A stretch of DNA of 64,000 bases from Pseudeuparius sepicola (lineage: Eukaryota > Arthropoda > Insecta > Coleoptera > Anthribidae). The notes under the pieces are model-generated. The model was not told the origin of the DNA and did not search any database. It saw only the letters and a program-made list of their open reading frames with translations. The position numbers and the translations under genes were made by a program. Below are positions 56,150 to 64,000 of this stretch, piece after piece; within the stretch, counting starts at the first letter, position 1; every line of letters starts with the position of its first letter. The stretch lies in assembly GCA_963920635.1 (NCBI GenBank), contig OY987298.1, positions 57,515,949 through 57,579,948 on the forward strand, written 5' to 3'.

Positions 56150-56460
56150 AACGTGGTAAAAACGTGACCAAACTTTCTCCGGCGCGACTGCGCGAGACCC
56201 CCGACTTTCTCCCACGCCCCCGTCCAATCAGATCGCACCGACTAGGGTCTGCGCTAGCCCGAGGGGTGCCGAAGATGCCCGAGGGGTACGACCCGAGCGC
56301 GAGAAGATGCCCGAGGGGTACGACCCCAGCGCGAGGTCATTATCAAACCGTCCGCCCGCGGCGACGGTTCGAGTGTCCAGCCGCGACCTTCAAGCAGGGG
56401 GCGGACAAAAATGGTCGCGATTCCACCCAACTAAATCATCAACCTCGACAATTATTCTGC
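56150..56460. repeat. GC-rich island with a ~33-bp tandem repeat
   Basis: GATGCCCGAGGGGTACGACC occurs twice (56273, 56306), preceded by a partial GCCCGAGGGGTGCCGAA. The composition is strikingly richer in CpG than the flanks. A 112-residue + strand frame crosses it but its Arg/Pro-rich product is probably incidental. It resembles the 9.8-kb island in composition only. Confidence 0.5.
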
Positions 56461-56779
56461 CGGTAGACCAACGCCCAGAAAATTTTTTTTATTACGAGTT
56501 ATTTTTGCGTTTATAATATGCAGCAAAGTTTTGCTGTGACTTGTCTGGAATACTGAGAAATCACGCGGCAGCCGTGACCTTTGAGATATAATATTACATT
56601 GCAGCACAGCGAGCTACGGATATCCCCGACTTTTTTCGCGCTTTCTCTGATGTAGCGAAACACATGCAAATAAAACTATACGCCAACCTATTTGCGCCTG
56701 GATAAAAATACCGACTTTATTGTTAGAGAATATTATGTGGCCTGCAGAAATGCAAGCTGTTTAAACATCAACAATGTGG

Positions 56780-59480
56780 AGAAAGGTGCTTTTTTCACGT
56801 CAATAAAATTCCTCGGACAATGCTGAAATAAGAACTGACTGTTAATGCAAGTATGTGTGTTCTAGAACGAAATGCCGAGCTAGAGAAGAAAGTAATGTAA
56901 GAAAAAATATACTGATTTATATCTTTTTCATACACTTTAATATTTGAGTGTGTTAACTGATAGGGGACAAGAAAAAACCAGGTGTCAAAAATCAACTAGA
57001 TACACGTCCGACAGGGGGCAAGAAATGCTACTGATTTCGCTCAAAACCATAAAACACTAGCCCTTTGCACAAACGTGACTAATATTTGCTAAAATCAACG
57101 TCCCAGTTCAATCTACTTTGTCCTGGTAAACGACAATATTTTTTATATACCAGGTGTCAAACATTCTATTGCCTACAAAATACGTCATATACCGAAAATT
57201 GTTGTAAGTAAAAACCAGATGTCTAACTTTCTATTGTCTACAAAATACGTCATAGCTGAAGACAAGCGATGACCTAGCTTGTCCCCCAAAAATGATTTGC
57301 TTCCAACTATAAAATTAAGTAATAGTTACCAAAAATTGGTTAGATGTATCCAGCAAAAAGTATCTCCAGAGGAATATTACCAAACATTTTGAATTACGTT
57401 TCACTGAAAAGTTCAACCTATTTTGTTGTAGAATTTGGAATCTGATGATAAGTAAAAAAACCATTATGCAATAAAATACAAAAGTAGTATCAAAGCATGT
57501 GTATCCGAAACGGCTTGAACCGCCGACGCTCGAGATCTGCTGGCGCAGCTTCCAGTACAATGGGCTCATTTTCAGTCGAAACACGCAAATATCTCCAAAA
57601 AACCTGAGAAAATGGCCATCACAAACAAAATCATGATTTTGTTTTTACCCAGCAGGAATATTATCGAAGGGATATGTGCCAGGAATAGGGAATTCTATTA
57701 AAAGTTCAGCCTACTTTGCCCTGAAAAATCGTATATTTTTAACTACTAATGTATTGAAAATATTCTAAACAGATTTCGAAAATAGCTTAATATCAATAAA
57801 TCACGAATTTTTGATAATATAAGATGTAAACTATAGACTGAAAAATTGTTGCTTAAACAACATTGAAACTACACTGATAATAATATGCATCCATGGTTGA
57901 AACTACACTCTGTTACCTTAAGGTATAAAATCAAACGCAAACACATCTCCCAAAAAGTTCAACCTACTTTGCCCTGAAAAGAATCGAACAACAGAGGACA
58001 TCGCTCACAAACCCAATATCAATAAGGACAAGAACGCCGAGGAAACTACACATATAAATGTTTAAAAAATGTCCACCGCGATCGCTCGACAAAAAATCGT
58101 GCAAAGTGGCTACGGCAAAAGGCCTGACCTTTGTCCTTAGGGACACGTGTGACCCGGTTGAAGTAGAATCTTAAAAAAAAACCTGTAAACCATACTTACA
58201 GTAGAATCTGCTAAAGTAAAATCCAGGTGTCAAAAAATCAATTAGGTACAAGTAAGACAGTAAATCCTTCTGGTATTATTAGAAAATACGTCTACGTCAC
58301 AGCATACCCGTTGATGGCACCGCTAGCGTGTTCGGTCAAAAATGCATTCTGCTAGGCGTGAAAATTTATGATACTATCGACAGGAGTCTATATACGCAAA
58401 ATAATTGTTCAGTATCCGTATTCAGCAAATAAAAAAGTTATAGGTACCCGTCACCTGATGAAAAAGTATACAAAACAAAACCGATAAAATGTTCGTGGCA
58501 TTTTTGTATATTAAAATATTTAATCGCGTATCTAAGTTGTTATTTTATTCATTACCTATCCCACAAATTTGGATTTTTAGCTCTTGTAATCGCTCGATGA
58601 CGATTGAAACTACACTCATAAAAATGTTTAAAAAATGCCCATCCCACGTGATCGCTCGACAAAAACAAAACGTGCAAAGTGGCTACTGCTCGAGGTTTGA
58701 CCTTTGTCCTTAGGGACACGTGTGACCCAGTTGATGTAGAATCTAAAAAACCCTGTAAATCATACTTCCATAGCATAGAATCTAAAATCCCCGGTACAGT
58801 ACGGATGAAAATTTCAAACCAGGCATAATCAACATGGATACACGTTCAAAGTAAAAAAAAACTTGTCGGTCAACTGTTTAACCCCGACATTTTCTTGATT
58901 TCTAGGAATAAAAAGAAATACTGCGATTGTAAGTCCAAAGCTATTTACGCTATGAAATTCGTTTAAAATGCGAATGATAATTTGCCGCATTAAAACCAGG
59001 CGTGAAAATTCAACATACGTCCCTAAGAAGTTCAACCAATTTTACCCTGGAAATAGAACATTTTTTAATGAATAAAATATCGAACATATTTTAAACACCC
59101 TTCTAAATATAGTATAAATCATGTTTTTTTTTTTGATAATGTGGAAAGCTAAACTGAAAATTGTTGCTAGAGGTTCTATTAAAGTAAAAACCGGGGTGCC
59201 AAAAAATCAACTATTATTAGAAAATACGCCGATGTCATAATATAGCCGTCGATGACACCGTTAGCGTGTCCTAACAAAAAAAATGCGTTCTGCTTAATAA
59301 GGTGTAAAAAAATCCATGACGGGGCTTAGATGAATAAATAAAGTTTGATGTATGTGAAAAGTATAGACTAAATTTTCGTATAGCCCGCGTGATCGCTCGA
59401 GGTGGCGGTATCCTCTGGACTAGAAAATATCATATCGGCTCAATCTCCAAACATTTTCATTTTGAATTATACGTTTTCAT
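56780..59480. repeat. Diverged segmental repeat, ~300-bp spacing of a core motif
   Basis: The motif GTTCAACCTACTTTGCCCTG and variants recur near 57107, 57411, 57705, 57958 and 59030. A second motif, CCAGGTGTCAAAAA(A)TCAA, recurs near 56981, 57153, 57216, 58222 and 59190. A longer unit around GATCGCTCGACAAAAA and TTTGTCCTTAGGGACACGTG is duplicated at 58080-58170 and 58648-58745. Two similar - strand frames (58146-57964 and 58776-58552) are by-products of this duplication. Confidence 0.7.
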
Positions 59481-62150
59481 TGATGATAGATATAGCAAGA
59501 AAATTGGACTGGACTCGATATGAGAGACATTAATCTAACTTTCACTAAACTGCACGTACTACTTAGAGGGTTGTAAGCCGTTTTAATAAAAGCACCAGAC
59601 TTGCTTAAAATTCATGGCTAAACGTTAACATAATGTCATACAAACATGCGGCATGCAAAATATTTAATAAAGAATAGATATATGAGCTCAAACATGTTGA
59701 TCAAAAAAAAATATATTAATTTCTGGCGATTTAGTTTACCAGTTATCATTTAAAAACAAAACCTGGTCCCAATATTCAGTGAAAATAATAATTAAAAACT
59801 TTGAACCTTATAAACCACCACTAAATAGCGAGTCGGAAATAAGTAAAAATTATATATACCTAAATATATTATTTTGATATAAATTATGGCCGAAACTGAA
59901 TTTATTGGGGTGAAGATGCAAGGAAATATTTTTAGCTAGGAAAAAGTAATGCAATTATCATAGGTACTGGTTGCAGAACCCGTTGTCAGTTTTGCAAGGA
60001 TTTTTGATACAAATATAATTGCTAACGTTTAATTTGTTTACCCCATTTACGAAAATGATAACAAAATTGGATCAGACAAGATGTTTTTTCGAAGTATAGT
60101 TTTTAAACACAGGGTGCCACCACCGGTTTTACGATATAGGTTTCAAAATGCGATGCAAATACATAAAAAAAATACCCTAGAGATAAGAAAACAAAATACA
60201 ACTCACCGAAAGATTCTTGATGATGTATAAAAAGAAATCAGGTTACATCTAATGCCCCAGATAGTAAAATAAACATCCCCGAGCTATCAGATATAACCAA
60301 ACATCATTTTTCCAACGGCACAGTCATTTTCACGGGAAAAACAACCAGTAACCGTTCAAATTCCATAGATAGATACTGCCGTAATCCAAAATTTCACTGA
60401 ACTACGCGTATCTATTATACTGAAGTAGGTACTGATACACTTCCATCTTTCCAAAGAAAAACAAACACTAAACTCAGACTTTTCATATATTACAACGCCT
60501 CGATAGAGTCTTTGTGGCCACGACCGAGAATCTACTGAAGCAAGTGCGACGCATAGGACGTGAAAAGTGCCGAGTTGGTTTTATTAAACAATGAAACTTA
60601 TACCTACGTATATATATAAAATAAATGAGAAATATGCCAGAGATTTGAAACCTAATTGTGTTGCAAGTTTGAGGTCCAAAAAAATATTGGTTTTAATTTT
60701 TAAGGTGAGAAACACATCTAACAGCCAGTTTGGAAATATACAAGGCAAAAAAAAGTAGTGATGTGGCTGCCCCATTTTATGTTTTATACAGGTTGGATTA
60801 TTTTAGAATAGTTGTTCAATAGACCGAGACAACATCATAAACGCTTCCCGTTAGAACAGAATCTGATGAAAAGAAAAATTCCATCTGGGTCAAGCTACTA
60901 GATAACCAAAATAAAAAATACTGAACGTTATAAAATTTAAAAAAATCATATTTTCAACGGATTTTTATCCTCTGAAAATGGCGTAAAATTCAGTTTCACT
61001 GGGTCAAGCTAGGTGGTAACTATATAACCAAAATAAAAAAATACTCAACGTTATAAAATTAAAAAAATCCTATTTTCATGGGATTTTTGTCCTCCGAAAA
61101 TGACGTAAAATTCAGTTTCAATAAGTTACTAATTGGGGTAATAGGGGAAAAATCTTAAATAGGAATTCTGAGACAACGAGGCTGAGAGTAAATAACATAC
61201 AAAAAATCTTGTGCGTTGACTTTCAACTCAATTTAATAATTAGGTTTAATAACGACAATTTTCTCGATTATCTAGAATCAAAAATATTGCAAGTGACAAT
61301 TCACTATTTTCTCGACATTATGTAAAGCCTTATTATTGCGTCGTAAATTAAAAGATCCAAAAATATTGGCATCGATTGTTTAGTAAATGTGATTAAAATA
61401 TGTCTACTTTATCAACAGTTATTTGTAACAGCTTGGAAGCGTAAACTCTTTGAATTTTTTAGACAAAAAGTTGTAGTTTAATAATGGTCAGTTGGATTCC
61501 TTTTTGAATCATGTTTGCGTATTACCTACAAGGATTTACAACCTCCAAACATAGAAATCGCTCATTTTAAACCGATTTAATAAAAATTTCACCAAAAACA
61601 ATACTTTCACTCATATAATACACTTCTGATTAATAAAAAAGGCACTATAGTAATAATGAGATTTTCAATGGAATTTTTATAGACTGTTTGCCCATTTTGA
61701 GAGTCTGTTTGCTAGCTTTTGGGGGTATTCCTTGATATTTTAGACGGATAAAAATGAATAACATTGGGTTTCCTAACTAAAATACAAAACGCACTGTTGA
61801 CTTTACTTCCGTGGATAGTAAGCCTATAATACGTATCGAAAACAGAGAAATATTCAGGTCAAGAAAAAAGTAGCCTAATTTACAAGTTTGGGAATCAAAA
61901 ACTACCTTTTGTCTTTTAATTTTGATGAGAAAATACGTCTAATTCGTAAGTCAAATAAATGGGACATCATGAAAGATATACTAATAATTGAACAAATGCT
62001 ATCTCAGTTCTATAGGCACAAAGGTACTATGGGTAGTAATAGTTTTGGGATCAAAAGACAAGCTTTTAAATTTGTTAAGAAAATACGTCTAATGAAATTG
62101 AAAGTAGTAACTAGATTTTGGTTAACATTTCGTTAACGCGTTGATGAATG
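59480..62150. repeat. AT-rich repeat continuation, with a ~120-bp tandem duplication
   Basis: 60905-61010 and 61020-61130 are near copies sharing TAACCAAAATAAAAAA, CTCAACGTTATAAAATT-type and GACGTAAAATTCAGTTTCA blocks. No gene is recognised; a + strand frame at 61888-62136 contains two copies of KKIRL-like segments and is probably repeat-derived. Confidence 0.5.
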
Positions 62151-63235
62151 TTTGATGCAAGTGAAAAGTAGATCGAATTTTCCAAAAAACGGTGACTGGC
62201 CAAACAAGTTATTATAAAAATTATTAAGTTGATCGGGAGGTTTAACCTAGGAAACGCCTTTCATTCGAATAGAATCTGACAAAAAATCCAAGAAAATTTT
62301 AGACGACTGTTTGCAAGTGAAAAGTATACAGATTTTTTTCGAAAACCGGCGACTGACAAAAAAAAATATACTTATTAGAAAATTTTGCTCGGAGACCGAG
62401 GAAACCTAGAAAACGCCTCTCGTCCGAATATAATCTGAAATAAAATTCCATGATGGGGACTTAGGCGAATGTTTGATGCAAGTGAATAGTATAGACCGAA
62501 TTCCCGAAAAACGCCATTCGTTTGAATATAATAAAAAATCGAATAAGGAACGGGACTTATTAGACGAATATTTGATGCAAGTGGAAAAGTATAGATAGAT
62601 TTTTCGAGTGACTGATAAAAATAGTTAGTCGGAAGGCCCCCAGATAACATTGATATTTTGTTTGAACAAAATCTGTAAAAAAAAATGCCAAGACGTGACT
62701 TAGACGAATGTTTGCAAGTGAAAAAAAAAACAAAAAAAAATTATTAGAAAAGTTGATCGGAAGGTTTAACCTAGGAAACGCCTTTCATTCGAATAGAATA
62801 TGACAAAAAAAATCCGAGACGTGACTTAGACGAATGTTTGCAAGTGAAAAAAAAAACAAAAAAAAATTATTAGAAAAGTTGATCGGAAGGTTTAACCTAG
62901 GAAACGCCTTTCATTCGAATAGAATATGACAAAAAAAAATCCGAGACGTGACTTAGACGAATGTTTGCAAGTGAAAAAGAAACAAAAAATTATCAGAAAA
63001 GTTGATTGGGAGGCCGAGGTAACCTAGGAAACACCTTTCATTCGAATAGAATGTAACAAAAAAAAAATTCCAAGACGTGACTTAGACGAATGTTTGCAAG
63101 TGAAAAGCATACAGATTTTTTTTTTCGAAAAACGGCGGCTGACCAAAAATTATTAGAAAAGTTGTTCGGGGCCGTGGTACCTAGGAAACGCCTTTCATTC
63201 AAACAAAATGCGACAAAAAAATTTAGACATAGATG
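62150..63235. repeat. ~125-150-bp tandem array
   Basis: Units share GGAAACGCCTTTCATTCGAA, GACTTAGACGAATGTTTGCA and GTGAAAAGTATA. The GACGAATGTTTGCAAG marker appears near 62704, 62831, 62957 and 63086, about 127 bp apart; earlier units (62150-62640) are more variable. A lone related unit at ~59310-59395 links it to the preceding repeat region. Confidence 0.85.
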
Positions 63236-63480
63236 AATAAGAATGCAAGGACGATTGGAGTGATCTATAACCCTAAACAGAAGGGAGAAAATGCCCCTCA
63301 ATAAGTCGAAATTTGTGTGTTTTCCGTATGATTCAATGAGATTTTTGCAAATTATTGGAAACTTAATGACGTGAGAAAAATAAAACATCCATTGTCTGCT
63401 CACATTTTAGGAAATTTATCACAATTTATTCTAATTAATAATACCCTTTGTTTATGGAATCCCTATATAATGTATATATT
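63236..63480. other. Spacer, no gene recognised
   Basis: AT-rich sequence. TTTGTTTATGGAATCCCTA near 63448 also occurs at 43857. Confidence 0.4.
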
Positions 63481-63489
63481 GTAAAGTAA

Positions 63490-63760
63490 AAATATAGTTA
63501 ACAAGGCGTTAACGAGCATTGACAACATGTTAACGAACGAGGTGCTAACAACGCGATAACTTAACTTTGACAACGCGTTAACGAAGCGTTGACGAATGTG
63601 GACCCTCCAAATCTTAGGAGATACATTCGCAACATTACACCGGATCACGCGTCACAAAGATGCTACCTTAAATTAATGCGTTGACAACTCGTTAATCCCA
63701 GGAGATACAATCGCAACTTACACCAGATCAAACTCAACTGTGGAATCTTGTAACGTCACA
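63490..63760. repeat. GTTAACG-rich segment with a ~110-bp imperfect duplication
   Basis: Short GCGTTAACGA/GCGTTGACGA variants recur from 63503 to 63600. Then AGGAGATACA(A/T)TCGCAAC, TACACC(A/G)GATCA and GTCACA(A/G)AGATGCTACC appear twice (63617-63670 and 63699-63775). Confidence 0.65.
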
Positions 63761-64000
63761 GAGATGCTACCTTACATTTCTTTTAGGTAGATAACCTAAC
63801 CTAACATTATTGTCGCGGTGTCCAAGAGGTTAGCGACTGGTGAACCGATTGCCATTGGATTTGGGAGAGGTGTATCAGAGGCGGATTAAGTCAGTTTTGA
63901 CCAATGGCAATCGGTTCACCAGTCGCTAACCTCTTGGACACCGCGACAATAATGTTAGGTTAGGTTATCTACCTAAAAGAAATGTAAGGTAGCATCTCTG
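63759..64000. repeat. Perfect palindrome, 100-bp arms, 42-bp loop, tRNA-like segment
   Basis: 63759-63858 and 63901-64000 are exact reverse complements over 100 bp by eye, with a 42-bp loop, and the right arm reaches the window edge. Each arm includes GTGTCCAAGAGGTTAGCGAC, which resembles the A-box region of Leu/Ser tRNAs, and the motif TTAGGTTAGGTTA. It could be a pair of head-to-head SINE copies, a hairpin gene, or an assembly fold-back. Confidence 0.9.

Noticed and set aside
63790..63815. Telomere end based on TTAGG repeats
   Set aside because: Only two to three TTAGG units are present, inside a palindrome arm; too short for telomeric DNA.

Overview
This window looks like AT-rich nuclear DNA from an insect or another arthropod. 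The evidence is two intron-containing animal genes, GT/AG splice sites, and a repeat content typical of insects: jockey/I-like LINEs, a gag-only gypsy-type LTR element, hAT, P-like, pogo/Tigger and mariner-type elements, and many foldback MITEs. The order cannot be fixed. The very large, repeat-filled introns suggest a large genome, perhaps a beetle; this is a weak inference. There are no bacterial operons, rRNA genes or CRISPR arrays.

Host genes. ADRM1 (proteasome ubiquitin receptor Rpn13) lies on the + strand with its last three exons at 6233-6582, 17351-17502 and 17562-17816. Its ubiquitin-binding Pru exons were not found and probably lie to the left of the window. OGG1 (8-oxoguanine DNA glycosylase/lyase) lies on the - strand with exons at 41380-41051, 40815-40533, 19367-19173 and 18465-18379; its first exon was not found. 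The two genes are tail to tail with 562 bp between stop codons. OGG1 has one 21.2-kb intron. Inside it, on the opposite strand, is a probable first coding exon of another gene (19992-20064) with a mitochondrial-presequence-like N terminus. A short THAP-domain gene or pseudogene lies at 46145-46486 (-).

Layout. 1-480: dimeric tandem repeat. 0.8-3.5 kb: truncated hAT transposase (-). 3.6-5.0 kb: LINE remnant. 6.2-17.8 kb: ADRM1 with a 10.8-kb intron holding a second LINE, several foldback elements ending in ACAGGGTG, and a third LINE interrupted by a gag-only LTR retrotransposon with a CACTT target duplication. 18-41 kb: OGG1; its long intron holds a mariner-type foldback (22.46-23.53 kb), a 238-bp satellite array in + orientation (24.06-27.83 kb), the same satellite inverted (28.2-32.0 kb) with a 1.5-kb insertion, and a Tigger transposon split by a 4.4-kb mariner-type palindrome. 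43.97-45.05 kb: foldback element with a 10-bp target duplication, followed by a 178-bp MITE with a 9-bp duplication. 46.94-51.47 kb: hAT-type element with a perfect 8-bp duplication. 51.6-56.1 kb: P-like element with ~0.5-kb inverted arms and a broken THAP9-like transposase. 56.8-63.2 kb: long, diverged complex repeat with no recognisable gene, grading into a ~125-bp tandem array. 63.76-64.0 kb: perfect 100-bp-arm palindrome cut by the window edge.

The genes do not form one pathway: ADRM1 acts in proteasomal degradation and OGG1 in base excision repair. I see no convincing new enzymatic system. The most unusual content is structural: very long inverted repeats, several inside a transcribed intron, and a satellite present in two opposed arrays with a higher-order dimer pattern.
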